Assembly: GCF_000003195.3 (NCBI RefSeq)
Contig: NC_012871.2
Coordinates: 2,839,997 to 2,903,996 of the forward strand
Direction: 5' to 3'
Length of the DNA stretch: 64,000 nt
Origin: Sorghum bicolor
Lineage: Eukaryota; Streptophyta; Magnoliopsida; Poales; Poaceae
The notes under the pieces were generated by a model. The model was not told where the DNA came from. It saw nothing but the letters and a program-made list of their open reading frames with translations, and searched no databases. Every line of letters starts with the position of its first letter. Position 1 is the stretch's first letter. Below, one piece after another: positions 1 to 11,963 of this stretch. Made by a program: the position numbers and the translations under genes.

Positions 1-1548
1 AATAAGACCTAAGTTTTTTTTCTTTTTCTGATGTGATGTGATATGGGCATATGACTCTTCAGTCTTCACCGAGGCTCTTCGAGGATGAGGCTGGGCCATG
101 AGGCCGTTTTATGGGCTGTGAAATTTATGGGCCGCGTTCTGGCCCACGCGACGTATGGTAGAGTCCTTAGAAATTTCATGAAACCAACGATCGAAGCCCT
201 AGCATGGTACCTGACGGCTGCCGTCGTATCCTCCACCTTCTCCGACCTCGCACCGGACATCTGCCTGCCATGTCATGGCGCCCCACTACTCATACACCCC
301 TTTGGGGTGGTTGAGAGGAAGAATCGTACTCCTATTAATATGATAGGAACAATGATACAAGACTCTAGACAATTATTAGGCCGCATCTTGTGGAAATATT
401 TCTACACAGACAGCGGCGGAGCCAGGAATTATGCATAAAGGGACCAATCAAAAAGTTCCAACATATGAGAATTTAGTGTAGCTTATTAATTGATTAGATT
501 TGTGTTCCGAGGTTAAGCTATATTTTTCTGAATTTATTCTAGTATTTGATGATAACATGTTCGATGTTTTTCTTGTGGTAGATGACTATGTCTATCATCA
601 TTGGGGCACATATGATGATTAATGAATATTAAAATCTACTAGTTTAGTATTTTGAAAATATTCATATCCGTGATAGGTGACTGTTCTGTCAACAACGTGG
701 TGCATGTGATGACTCATGAATCCTAAAATCTACCGTCTTAGTATTTCAAAAGTGCTCATAGTGGAGTATGATGTTTATTTGTTCATAGAAGTAAGTGTGC
801 GTGCATATATGTAAATGTCTATATCTATAATGCGATTCACAATAAAAAGAGATGATCACCGAATTTTTATTGCTAGTCAAGTATACATCAGTAAAATATA
901 AAGTATAATGAAACATAAGTATTCTAGTAGTTTTAAAAGTTTCAATAGATATATATCTCCTAATATGTAGACCAACAAATTAAGATAAAATCAAAATCTT
1001 TTATTGTAATCATATTATATTCAACTGTATTGTCTAGAGAATATCATATTATATTCAATTATATTGTCTAGAGAATATCCATAGACACATATAACAAGAT
1101 TTTATTTATTATATCTTTTAATATAAATATAGACTATATATATATTATAAAATATATATAGTTTATATTTATATTATTATGGCCCCTGCTGGCACCCTTG
1201 GCTCTGCCGATGCACACGGGTTGTCGTTGCCCTATTGATCCTCGCAACCAAACAACATTATTGGTATATTTTTTCTATACCTATAAAAAAATCATTTTAG
1301 ATAAAGTAAACATTGATCATAAATAATTTTAAGTTATTAATTTTAAAAATATATATAATTTTTTGATAAATATTTTTATAAAAGTAAAAAGTTAAAGTTA
1401 GGTCGTATCATTATTCTAGACGACTTTTTTTTAATATATACGGAGCATTTTTTTTTTTTGAACTAACGCGTAGCCTACACGAGACTTGACTTGCTTGCTC
1501 TCGCAGCGGTGCTAGTTACGCGTTTCTTTGAAGTTTCTGGCAACTAGG
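1..1548. other. AT-rich intergenic stretch, no supported gene
   Basis: The open frames at 66-260 (-) and 85-438 (+) overlap on opposite strands, have no recognisable domain and no splice-supported continuation. From about 440 the DNA is strongly AT-rich with simple TA runs (for example 1134-1180). I see no tRNA, hairpin RNA or transposon terminus that I can support. Confidence 0.5.
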
Positions 1549-1733
1549 CGCAAAAAGTTTTTTTTGGATTTTAACAATATAGCATTTTCATTTTTATTTG
1601 ATAAACATTGTCTAATTATGAAGTAATTAGATTTAAAAGATTCATCTCGTGATTTACAGATAAATTGTGCAATTAGTTATTCTTTTTATCTATATTTAAT
1701 ACTTCGATGTGACGGGGAATCTGGTAAAGTTTT
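1549..1733. repeat. Partial GGCCTTGTTTAG-family MITE remnant
   Basis: The interior text matches the better preserved copies at 21230-21472 and 47424-47629: a run ending in 'tagcattttc', then 'gacaaacattgt'-like, 'gattcatctcgtgatttac' and 'cgatgtgacggggaatct' segments. Both outer termini are missing. A Stowaway element begins immediately downstream. Confidence 0.6.
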
Positions 1734-1734
1734 A

Positions 1735-1991
1735 CTCCCTCCGTCCCCGAAAGCTTCAACTCCTAGAATCCGTGCCAGTCAAACTTTTCTAACTTTGACC
1801 AACTTTATAAAAAAGAGTATCAATATCTATGACATAAAATAAGTATCTTACAAAAATATATTCTATAATAAATTTAATGGTATTAATTTGGTACTATAAA
1901 TCTTAGCATTTTTTTCTATAAATTTGGTCAAAGTTGTAAAAGTTTGACTTTGGACAACTCTAGAAACTGCAGCCTTCAGGCACTGAGGGAG
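1735..1991. mobile_element. Stowaway-like MITE
   Basis: It starts CTCCCTCCGTCCC and ends GAGGGAG, with TA dinucleotides at both outer edges (1733-1734 and 1992-1993), the TSD of the Tc1/Mariner Stowaway group. Internal text (gtcaaacttttctaactttgacc and its complement gtcaaagttgtaaaagtttgac) gives a long partial fold-back. It is non-coding. Confidence 0.8.
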
Positions 1992-2059
1992 TAGGTTTTT
2001 GGCCTAACGCGTTCGGAGGATAGTGTCAACGCGTATACTTTTTTTTTTTATAATCTCAA

Positions 2060-3377
2060 TAATGTCTACTCCTAAGCTTCCTTCCTTCTTCTGACAACCT
2101 TGATGAATCCTCATCAGTTGGGTGTTTCTTCTTCTTCTCCAATTGGACCGGCGTGACTTGAGTAGAGTAGCATCCGACTACACCAACGCTAGATCTTCAT
2201 CACGGCGTCCTTCCCTTGAGCAGAGCTGGTTGCTCACTCTCGCTTGGAGCTGCGCCGTCTCACAGCCAGCCGGCAGCCGCCCCCACCGATCCTCCAGACC
2301 TCCACAAGTTCCATTCATCCCTTCAGTTCCAGTGGGCGGTAACCGGTAACGACCTAATCGTCTTCCTTCTTCAGTTCTTCTATCTTCCGTAATATCATCT
2401 CCGCAGTCATGCTCACCACATCTGTCGCCCTGAGACTCCGCAGGCCCTTGACGACGGCTTGACCCCATCCGGATCTGGGAATGCATGGTGAGGTTTGGAA
2501 GGGGATTGAAGAGGATTCAAAGGGATTGATGATGGGGCAAATCCGCCCTTATTAAGCAGTGCCAACGGATGCTCGCAGTTGCAGGTAACTTCTCAGTCAC
2601 TCTTCAAAGTAAAAAGTTTATAGATGCATTTAGGCTTTTTCAATGAGGAAATACAATACAAACATTAAAAAAAAGGAATGGTTCTAACAGAACATGAGTG
2701 CTAACTAAAAAGAAAAAAAAAATGAAGCTTACGCCGTTTAGCAATCTCTCTAGCCGTAGCAAGCAAAGATCTCCATGTTTGTTGTCTACAAATTAAAGCA
2801 AGGCACGCCTGATGCGCGGTCTCTCTCTTTGGAATGGACAAATGAGCCCTGAATCAGGATATATGAGTGAACCTTCTGCTTATCAGTTTTTTCTCCAGTG
2901 ATCCAGAGATTAGAAATATGTATAATACTTAGAGTTAGCAAACTGAGCAACTGATCCAGAGATTAGAAATATGAATAATACTTAGAGTTAGCAAACTGAG
3001 CAACTGACACTCAAATGGCAAAGAGCCGACTCTCTCTCTCTCTCTCTCTCAAAAAAAAGGCAAAGAACGAAAAAAGGGCAAAGAACACAGCTTGCTGAGT
3101 TTGTGGAAAAAATGTGTACAGAATCGGTTACTAAAATTGGGACACTTTTTTACCAGGGGATAGGATGAAATTTTAGACCTCCTACTGTAACTCTAAGGTG
3201 ACAAAGTGCTTGCATAAAGCAGAAACTCCGATTTGGTGCTGGCTTGCAGACTTGTTGGTTGGTCTGGACGCTGGTCCTGATCCTAATTTTCTAACAAAGT
3301 ACTTTGTATAAAGAACCCACATCTTTTTCCTTGGCAGGACACACTGAGAGATTCTAAGTGCCGGAAGGGAAATAACG
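2060..3377 (+). other. Probable 5' leader exon and leader intron of the NLR gene
   Basis: A CT-rich, GC-richer segment (about 2080-2480) precedes the NLR start. A good donor (GCAG|GTAACT, intron from 2585) and acceptor (CCTTGGCAG|GACAC, exon resumes 3338) would make a 753-bp leader intron, leaving a short leader before the ATG at 3378. Opposing small ORFs here (2122-2349 +, 2178-2486 -) have no recognisable domains. This is inference from splice signals only; transcript data would decide. A CT microsatellite sits at about 3029-3050. Confidence 0.35.
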
Positions 3378-6300
3378 ATGGAGAAAATCATGGTGAGTGC
3401 TGCTTGTGGGGTGATGAATTCCCTGCTGCGAAAGCTTGCCACTCTACTAGAGAAGGAATACATGCTACTCAAAGATGTGAAGCACAACATTATCTTCTTA
3501 AGAGATGAGCTTACTAGCATGAACTTGCTCCTCTTGAAGCTGTCAGACATAGAAGATCTCGACATGCAAGTGAAGGAATGGAGGAATAAGGTACGAGAGC
3601 TAGCCTATGACATTGAGGATTGCATTGACAATTTTATGGGTAATGATAGGCCCAACGCAAGCCTTGTTCGGAAGACAGTAGGCAAGATAAAGAAGTTATG
3701 GCTGCGACATGATGTTGGCAAACAGATCCAGGAACTCAGAACCCGTGTTGTTGAGGAGAGCGCTCGCCGTTATAGATACAAGCTGGACGATTCAACCTCT
3801 AGGCCTCCAGTGGTGGAAATTGATCATCGCCTCAAGGCACTCTACGTTGAGACAAGCAAGCTTGAGGGCATTGAGAGCCCAGTGGAACAAATCATACAGT
3901 GGCTTACAAGGAATGGGAAACAAGATCAAGAACTAAACATAATGGCCATAGTGGGCTTCGGAGGTTTGGGCAAAACTACTCTTGCAATGCAAGTATACAG
4001 TAAACTCAAGGACAAATTTGACTGCACCGCTTTTGTGTCTGTGTCAAGAGGTCCCAGCATTAAGAAAATTTTGATAGACTTACTTAAAGATGTGGGAGCC
4101 GCCATTGACACTACAGATGATGAGATGCGACTTATCAACAAACTCAGAGAATATCTCATGAAAAGGAGGTAAATAATCAATCATAATTGTTTATGAAAGT
4201 TTCCTGAAATTGTTGTTTTGCTAAATGGAACTATATGACTTGTGTGTCCAATAGAAGAGAGTGTGAATTGGGTCACTTTAAACTAATCTAGTGCCTATTA
4301 CAAACTTACTTCAAGGTAAACCTAAACCATTCTATGTATATGTGCAACTGTGGTTTATCTAATGATCCACCAAAAAGAGTCTTGCAACCCTAGAGACAAC
4401 CTATAAACTATCATATGATGCTAATCTATGAATGAAAAGGACCGTCCTGGATCAGGGCAAGTAGAATGTAGCGGATACCAAAGTAGTGGAGTGAGGGAAG
4501 GTAGAGGAATGGCAGTGGCATAGTCAGGCTTGCCACGGAAGGTCATTGGCTAAGGAGAACATATATGAGCCCAAAGGGATGCTGGTGATGCAATAAGGGC
4601 AGCTATGGAAGGTCATCTAGTTGAGGAGCGTGCTGACTGCTGAGGTCAATAGTTGGTCGAGCCCACCCTACGTGATTGGTAGCACACTAGCTGTTATGAC
4701 CGGCGTCACATGCCAATGCCGGGCCCGGCCCAGTGGCTAGGCCATGCCACCGGCTATGGGCTAGGCGCCCAGGAGATTTCCTTAGATATTTTGTTTACTT
4801 CCATAATTATAGGATCTTGATTGGCTGGCTTGTTAGGAGAGGGATAAATACCTCTGAACACTTTTGGAATTAATTAAGCAAGGCAATAATCTTTGCCTGG
4901 CCTCAAGGGCCTCCCTCCTGTCTCCCTCTCTCCCCCACGCCCTAGCTGCGCTGCCGCCCTGCACCAGCGCCAACATGGCTACCGTCTGCCACCGAGGGTA
5001 TCGACCCTGGCCTCCCATCTCCTACCTTTACGCACTGCGTAGCCGCAGTAGGATCACTGATCCTATCACTAGCACTCAACATGACATGGCCAAACTCCAT
5101 TGGTGCAAAAAACCGTCCAGTGGCCTATACCCTTTCCTTAACTATATATCCTAGGTGCATGTGTCAGCCACTAGGTTGCCAATGCGCTTGTGGCCCTTGG
5201 GCATGGAAACAGGAACGGTTTTTAGAGACACACCTCAATCTAAAACTGCCCCTAGAGACACTCAGAGGGCCCCAACAAAATGACCCAACCCGTACAAATG
5301 TATTTTTCGCGCCATCTGGAGATAACCTCCATTTCTAGGGGCAGTTGGTAACGCTAGGCGCCGAGGAGGAGAAGGGGACCTCACAAGAGAAACCTTAAAA
5401 CTGTAAATCTAAGGGGGAATATTTTGCTCTTGCTTTTCTTGCAGGACGTGAATATAGGAGGCGTCCTATACAACACTCAGGTCGTGTAGTGAGGAAAAAC
5501 TAAGGTTTGGTCAGAGAGAGATTTTATGGATGCGTGAGAAGGCTGAACGTGAGGGAAAACTAGAACAAATCAATGTTTGGGTCTGTAAGATTATTACCAG
5601 TAAGTGGTTTCTTATATGATCCAAAACCATAGAGAGCCCCTGATCAATTGTTTAGGTGGCTTTGAGATATCAGCCACAAATGGAAAGACAAGGGATTTGT
5701 CAAGAAATCATTTGATCCCATAAACAAATCTGAGATTCAGAAGAAAAATAAATGTTTTGTTGTCTTGGAAGAAAAATATCTAGTGTCTCTTTGGTAGTCA
5801 TCTACATAATTGATTTTAAGGTAAATAACTTTCCATATATGGCACTTGAGTAGAACAGCTTGCTTAACCATGCCTTCAGGTTTTCATAAATCCTAGGCCC
5901 CGTTTGAATCATGCATCTAAAATTTTTGTAAGCTGCAAATAGTTGGAGAGAGGCAACTAATAACTTTTTATAAGTTAGTTGGTTGAAGAGTTCATAATGT
6001 GTTACTATAAGGTGATCTTTTAGGATCAGTTACAGTTTTTTTAGCAGCAACTTATTAGCTTATTCAAATAGGACCCTAATATGCCATGTCTTGTCTTAGG
6101 CTACCTACTTTTGTTTGTGGCTTGCAAACATCTTAGTTTTGCTAACATATGGCTTACTATTGTATTCAATAGGTATTTTGTAGTGATTGATGATTTATGG
6201 GATGTGTCGGCGTGGAGCTTTATCAAATGTGCTTTCTATCAGAATAATTGTGGGAGTCGAATAATCGTAACTACACGCAAAATTGATGTTGCTAAGGCAT

Positions 6301-8180
6301 GTTGCTTCTCCTCTGGTGATCATATTTATGAAATGCAACCCCTTAGTGTTGCTGACTCAGAAAGATTATTTTTTAAGAGAATTTTTGGTTCCGAAGAAAG
6401 ATGTCCTTCCCACCTAAAAGAAGCCTCCATCAAAATTCTAAGGAAGTGTGGTGGCCTACCATTGGCTATCATTACTATATCAAGCTTGTTAGCTAGTAAA
6501 GATCTGACATTGGATCAGTGGAACAGAGTGGCAAATTCTATTGGGTCTACACTTGAGAATAATCCAGACATAGAGGTCATGAGAAAAATTCTATCTATCA
6601 GTTATTTTGATCTACCACATTATCTAAAAACTTGTCTTCTTTATATAAGTATATTCCCAGAAGATCACACTATAAATAAAAAGAGTTTGATAATTAGATG
6701 GATTACTGAAGGATTTGTACAAGAAGGATATGGGCAAAATGCACATGATATAGGCGAAACTTACTTTAATGAGCTCATCAACAGAAGACTAATCCAGCCA
6801 TGGTACATTGATCATGACAGTGGGAATGTGGTGACTTGTCGAGTTCATGACATGATCCTTGATTTAATCATAACAAGGTCTGTAGAGGAGAACTTTGTTA
6901 CTTTGTTAAACTCTCAAGAACTTACATCAAGCTCACAAAATAAGATCCGAAGATTATCTATCCAATGTGGTGATGGAGAACCACCAGCTTTGGTACTGGA
7001 AGGGTCACTAGTGTTATCTCATGTCAGATCAGTGACTGTCTTTGGGCATGTGAAGCAACTGCCATCTCTTTCAGACATGAAGGCTCTTCGCATGCTGGAC
7101 CTAGAAGGTTGTAAAGAATTAGAAAATCATAACCTGGAAAACATAGAGAGGCTAATCCAACTGAAATACTTGAACCTTAGAGAAACAGAAATTACGGAGC
7201 TCCCAAAACAAGTTGTAAAACTCCAGTGTTTGGATACATTGGATATAAGAAACACTGGGGTGAGTGAGTTACCTTCGGCTATTATTCAACTCCGGCAATT
7301 GGCTCGGCTCTTCATTGATCTTGACACCAGATTGCCAAATGGAATCGGAAAAATGCAAAATTTGGAAGAGTTGACACATGTCAATGCATGTATGTACCAT
7401 ATGAATTTCTTGAAAGAGCTGGCTTTGCTAAGTAAACTTAGAGAGTTGGAGATAAGTTGGGATCGTGAAGGATGGGATCGTGATGGAACACAAGTTGATA
7501 AAGTTTCTTATGAGGGTATTTTGATACGTTCATTTCACATACTGGCCAGACACAACCTTCATTCTCTTACTCTTCACATCATGGACGAACAGGGCTTCCA
7601 TCTCCATACCTGGCATCCTGCTCCTTGTGCATTTCGAAGACTCCACTTCAACATGAAGCTTGGAAAAATTTCTGTAGTTCCACCCTGGATGGGATCACTT
7701 GTTAATCTCAAAGAACTAAGCTTCCGCATAAATAGAATGACTCAAGATAGCCTTGATATCCTTGGAGATATCCCGGCTCTCCGCTCTCTTGCCTTGCACT
7801 TGGAAAAGCGCCCCAAAACTAAGTGGTGGGAAGATCGTAGCCCCGAGGATTGGCTTAGGACCCAAAAGGGATTTGAAAGTTTGAATGCCTTCCGCTTCAT
7901 ATGTGATTATTGGATGGGACTCATTTTTGAAGCTGGATCTATGCCAAAGCTTGAAATACTTGATATTGAGGTTCCATCTGCTGACTATTTTGTAACTGAG
8001 AAACTTGGTTTTGATTTTGGTGTTAATAACCTCTACTGCCTCAACAAAGTTGCTTTTAGATTTAGTCATCGGGGATGCAGTGAAGAACATGAAGTTGCCA
8101 TCAGGAAAGCAATCAGCAGACATCGCAACAGGCCTGCACTGGAAATAATAAGAAAAAGATTTTTTACGGGATACGATTGA
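3378..8180 (+). CDS. CC-NB-ARC-LRR (NLR) disease-resistance-type protein
   Basis: Two coding exons: 3378-4168 and 6173-8180. The donor AG|GTAAAT and acceptor TTCAATAG|GTATTT join in phase, restoring ...MKR-R-YFVVIDDLWD, the canonical kinase-2 motif, for a 932-aa protein. An Rx-type coiled coil spans about 1-170, with the EDVID-like AYDIEDCID at 76-84. The NB-ARC shows the P-loop GFGGLGKTT 193-201, RNBS-A FDCTAFVSVS 214-223, kinase-2 265-274, RNBS-B GSRIIVTTR 291-299, GLPL CGGLPLAI 356-363, RNBS-D CLLYISIFPED 418-428 and a VHD form of MHD (488-490). LRRs fill about 520-930. Family knowledge: cytosolic immune receptors that exchange ADP/ATP and trigger cell death on effector perception. Length is normal and no integrated decoy domain is seen. 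The only intron carries a MITE and an LTR-like fragment. All key motifs are intact, so it is probably functional; the recognised pathogen cannot be told. Confidence 0.93.
4692..5081 (+). repeat. LTR-like fragment inside the NLR intron
   Basis: The segment begins TGTTATGACCGGCG and ends CACTCAACA (TG...CA). It contains GATAAATACCTC, which could be a TATA region, followed by a GC-rich part, as in plant LTRs. The flanking pentamers (CTAGC, TGACA) do not match, so a solo LTR is not demonstrated; it may be a fragment. Confidence 0.3.
5896..6075. mobile_element. PIF/Harbinger-like MITE in the NLR intron
   Basis: 180 bp with termini GGCCCCGTTTGAAT and ATTCAAATAGGACC, flanked by CTA on both sides (5893-5895 and 6076-6078). 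It ends about 100 bp before the 3' splice site of the NLR intron. Non-coding. Confidence 0.75.
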
Positions 8181-8459
8181 CATTCTTCTCACAGTGAATT
8201 ACACTAAACAAACCTGCTGTTGATTGTGCTTGTGCCAGCAATATTAGAAATTATAGTTTATGTGGTTGTTGTATTCATGTAATATAAGCCGCATCAGGCC
8301 ACATATGTATCACTATTAGACTATTACAGCTAACAATGTTGCGTATATCATTGCTAGCTTCTTTACAGCTGCTTTAACACTGCCAGTTCATTATTATCGG
8401 TTTTTTAAATCACCCGGAGTGAAAATATACTATTATCAGTAGCAGTTTTAATTACAAAC

Positions 8460-8948
8460 CCACGATGATAGTAGCACTTTGAAATCTGCTCCAAAACTAG
8501 GTGGTGGGAAGATCCTAGTCCTAGCCCCGAGGATTGGCCTACACGGTGGCAGGAAGACCCTAGCCTCGAGGATTTGCTTATAGGATCAGTAAAAGGTTTG
8601 AAAGTTTGAATTCCTTCCGCTTGGAATGTGACCCTTAGGTGTGGATGTGCCTCATATTTGATACTTGATCTTGAGGTTCCATATGTGGACAGATATATAA
8701 TTAAGAAACTTGGTTTTGATTTTGGCATCAATAACATCTCCTGCGTCACCAAAGTTACTTTGAGATTTAGTAATCAGGGATGTAGTGAAGAAAATGAAGT
8801 TGCCATCAGGAAAGCAGTCAGCAGACATTGCAACAGACCTGCACTGGAAAATGGAAATGATAAGGAAAAAGGCTCGAAATTGAAGAGGCCTGAGGAAAAT
8901 CTGTATGGGCTGATGATAAAACTGAAAACTCTGCTGAACTTCCAGTAG
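8460..8948 (+). pseudogene. Truncated tandem copy of the NLR C-terminal LRR
   Basis: This stretch repeats about 7810-8140 of the upstream NLR: 'aaaactaggtggtgggaag' matches 'aaaactaagtggtgggaag', and the frame at 8652-8851 reads ILDLEVPYVD..., KKLGFDFGINN... and RHCNRPALE, close to the NLR end. It lacks CC, NB-ARC and most LRRs, carries frame breaks, and holds a second internal duplication of the 'gaagatcctag..ccccgaggattgg' piece (8505-8575). After PALE it continues with NGNDKEKGSKLKR to a stop at 8948, a tail different from the NLR's own, perhaps the ancestral C-terminus. No promoter or start is visible, so it is probably a relic of unequal crossing-over. Confidence 0.8.
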
Positions 8949-8959
8949 GGAAAGGTACA

Positions 8960-10140
8960 CATTACTCCCATATTGCAGTACATGTTTTTTTTCTTCCTTA
9001 ATTCCTTTTTATTTTTTAAGAAACAATACATGCACAGTTTTAACGCTTTAGATCAGCATCCATTTTTTGTCAATGAAGTATGGTTAGTGGCTAAAAAGTG
9101 TATTCATGTGTAATTTGTTATTAAAAACGTTAACCTGCAGTCAGTTTGTTTCTCAACTATATTCTCAAGAATTCTGGTTTGCGCTCTTTACTTTGAACAA
9201 GTCTGGCCACTGAGTTTCTAAGCTCACCTCTGACAATCTCAAGGTTGTTTCGTGCAGGAACCACTGCAGTCAGTTGATAAGAGGATGGCTGTGTGATCAT
9301 GGCCACATGGATTTGTGCTATGCTGCTCCGTTTAGATCCCCTCTCCAGAATTTCACTGATTCTGCCAAGGGATTTCCTAGCACAAATAAATCCAAGGAAC
9401 CCTTCCGCTTTTCAGGTTTCAAGATGACACATGGATTTGTCATTCCAAAAGCTCTGTTTGCAAGGAAAGAATGTCTGAGCAGGCTTTACATCTATGTAAT
9501 AGTATGCATATATATAAGCTCTTTTGTGCATTTTGTTTTTTCTTGAATTAAATGGCTCCACATATATCGAAGACGCTAAACACCAATTGTTTCCATAAAT
9601 AAATTAATTAAGCATACTGAGACATGGGATGGACAGGGGAAGAAGCTACTGGGAAGACGCTGAACACCAATTTTTGTTTTGGTGAATTATGCCCAGCCCT
9701 AGTAGCGGGTGCAAACCATGTGAGCGCAATAATGAGTTGACATCTCATAGTTGGTGATCACCAACAGACTTTCTTTCCAAATTTTAGTTTTTTAGCGCAA
9801 CTGTTGTTGTTTATTAATTAAATAGAGTGGATATCCTTCATGTAGAATGTAGTGCTTTGCAAAATGAAAAAAAAATGGTTGTTGTTTTCTTTAATTTCTC
9901 AGATATTATAGATTGAACAACTTGTACCTTCATTTATCAACTTTCTTTTCATACTTTAAGGCTGGATAATTTTTTGTCAAGAACTGGGAAGATCCAACCA
10001 CAATATCCAGGTGTTGATTAATTCCCCTTCATTTATCAAATCACTTGGAGATCAGATGTTGAAGTTGAACACTATGCTGAGCTTTGATTAATTTGTGTTA
10101 TTCAAGTAGACTCAAAGAAGAACTGCAATTGAACAGAAGC
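8960..10140. other. Intergenic, no supported gene
   Basis: AT-rich DNA. The open frame 9274-9546 (+) has no recognisable domain. Nothing beyond short A and T runs is supported. Confidence 0.4.
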
Positions 10141-10146
10141 ATCAAT

Positions 10147-10233
10147 GGGGTGGTGGCGCAGTTGGCTAGCGCGTAGGTCTCATAGCTAATGCGAGTGATC
10201 CTGAGGTCGAGAGTTCGAGCCTCTCTCACCCCA
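10147..10233 (+). tRNA. trnM-CAU: tRNA-Met (CAU), elongator type, with 13-nt intron
   Basis: The 5' GGGGTGG pairs with the 3' TCACCCC, with discriminator A at 10233. The A-box is TGGCGCAGTTGG and the B-box GAGTTCGAGCC. Anticodon CAT lies at 10181-10183. A 13-nt intron (10185-10197, gctaatgcgagtg) follows nucleotide 37, the standard position; removing it gives a 74-nt tRNA. A Pol III terminator (CTTTTTA) follows directly. Plant elongator tRNA-Met genes typically carry such an intron. A near-identical copy lies at 24714 and a decayed one at 20101. Confidence 0.95.
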
Positions 10234-10304
10234 CTTTTTACTCTTTTGTTTTCCACATAGTTAGCCAAGTTTTTCTTTTTCCACATCATCATTTTCACAA
10301 TTAT

Positions 10305-10343
<39 letters not shown>

Positions 10344-10505
10344 CATGATGACACAACACCATTACTCTGGTTCTAAATTTTAGGCACGATTCCTCATTTT
10401 AAGTGAGGGTTTGTAAAGATCTTGATCTTCAGAGCGAGCCTCGTGGCAAATGGCTGTTACAAAATAATTCGTGATTTTTTAATGCTATGCTGATGATGAC
10501 GGTGG
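10234..10505 (+). repeat. 3' flank shared with the second tRNA-Met
   Basis: From the terminator onward, roughly 270 bp (including 'gttttccacatag', a CT microsatellite at 10311-10339, 'ttacatgatgacaca' and 'gctgatgatgacggtg') repeat at 24801-25076 with few changes. The tRNA was therefore copied by segmental duplication rather than by retroposition of the tRNA alone. Confidence 0.85.
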
Positions 10506-11490
10506 GAAGGTTGACGGGGAAGCCTCTCTCACCCCATCCTTTTTTAGGTACCAGCAACTTTTTTTTTCTTTTTTTTGGTACCAGCAAGATACATATTTGT
10601 AAGCTGCAATTTTTTTTTTGGTACCAGCAAGATACATATTTATTAAGCTGCAATGAAACAAAATATAAACTGTTTATTACTGGTTTGCTGACCAACTCTG
10701 ATAAATGGCGAGATCGATGTCTCGCTTTAACGTGCATATCGCTTAATGATATGATAAATCTTAGAATAAAATAAAACTACAAAGATCATGTCAAGTCAAG
10801 AACTTGAACAAATTCTACAGTAAAAAAAATCCTAATCAACAGAGCTGCATCATCAGTTCGTAGTCTTGTTGAACTCAATTCCATATCTCCTGATGAACCA
10901 TTCCCATCACGTACATCGAACTCATCTCCCTCAAGCAACGTATCTATGCATGGGAAAACAACAAATTGAGTATGAGCACAAATCGGTGGTTTAACTTGAA
11001 ATTAGTCCATGCATGCAACATCGTTGACACAGTGTATTCGCACCACCCTCTCAAAAAAATCATGCTGTCACCATCATATCAATCCGCACATGCAAAACAC
11101 TTTGCAATGGCAATACATATCAATCAAAATGTTCACCATGCTTGATCGCACAAAATAAATGACGGGTATTCTTGTTTTAGTTTTTTAGCGCTGTGGGTTT
11201 AAAAAACAAAATGTAGGGTGGGGGATTCCGTGAAATTAAGGGACATATTTGAGTATTTGACATCGTAGTTGGTGGGTGGAATTCCACCTTACTATTTGGT
11301 ATATCTATCTTTTGCTACATAAATATTGTTTAGATAGTAAAATTGATTCAGTAATACCTATCTTTTGCTATATATATGGCATCCAAGAAGTATCTTTACA
11401 TACCCAAGAATTAAAGGCATGCATGTTAGCCTGTGAGTGGGCGGTACTTCCCCATAGACATATATATGTATATATATATATATATATATA

Positions 11491-11742
11491 GGAACGTATC
11501 ATGTGCAACCCAGCTTCGTGTGCAACCTATGTAACCACCAATTAAAGCCACATAATCTAGATCCAACATCTGAGGTTGTTTTCACTTAAACCCTCCCATC
11601 TGGATACACACGGGTTAGATTTAAACCCACAGGTGAAGGGGTTTAAGTGAAAAAAACCTCAGACATTGGATCTAAATCCTGTGGCCTTAATTGGTGGTTG
11701 CATAGGTTGCACACGAAGCTGGGTTGCATATGATACGTTGCC
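11491..11742. mobile_element. Fold-back MITE upstream of the broken secreted-protein copy
   Basis: A long inverted repeat: the left arm begins GGAACGTATCATGTGCAACC and the right arm, read in reverse complement, begins GGCAACGTATCATATGCAAC. The arms match over roughly 100 bp, with an AC-rich centre. It sits in a TATATA tract, so a TSD cannot be resolved. It abuts the TATATA (11743-11748) that corresponds to the promoter of the intact copy at 14386. Confidence 0.75.
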
Positions 11743-11799
11743 TATATAGAAGCACATACAATGGAGTTCTAGACATACGAACCTAATAAACTGCTAGTA

Positions 11800-11933
11800 C
11801 TCCTTTCTTGTCCCCTAATTTGTCTGGTTTTTTTTCCCTTCTTTGTACTTTTTTGTTCTTGTATGTCTTTTGTTATTTTAATAAAGCTTTTGTAAGAGCC
11901 TCGGTCCCTCCAGTTTCGTAAAAAAATAAAAAA
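11800..11933 (+). mobile_element. 5'-truncated LINE-like insertion with 15-bp target-site duplication
   Basis: 134 bp ending in an A-rich tail (gtaaaaaaataaaaaa), bounded by the perfect direct repeat AATAAACTGCTAGTA at 11785-11799 and 11934-11948. The intact paralog at 14350-14361 has only one 'aataaactgctg', so the insertion is directly visible by comparison. A poly-A tail with a 13-16 bp TSD is the signature of target-primed reverse transcription. The insert includes an 'aataaagc' polyadenylation-like signal. Confidence 0.85.
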
Positions 11934-11963
11934 AATAAACTGCTAGTAGAGACTAGCCTGAAG

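Noticed and set aside
4692..5081. Confirmed solo LTR
   Set aside because: TG..CA ends and a TATA-like site are present, but the flanking 5-mers differ; kept only as a low-confidence fragment.
6081..6172. Independent start codon for a second NLR gene at 6081
   Set aside because: The 31 codons before 6174 are intronic; the splice from 4168 restores a perfect kinase-2 motif, so this is one gene.
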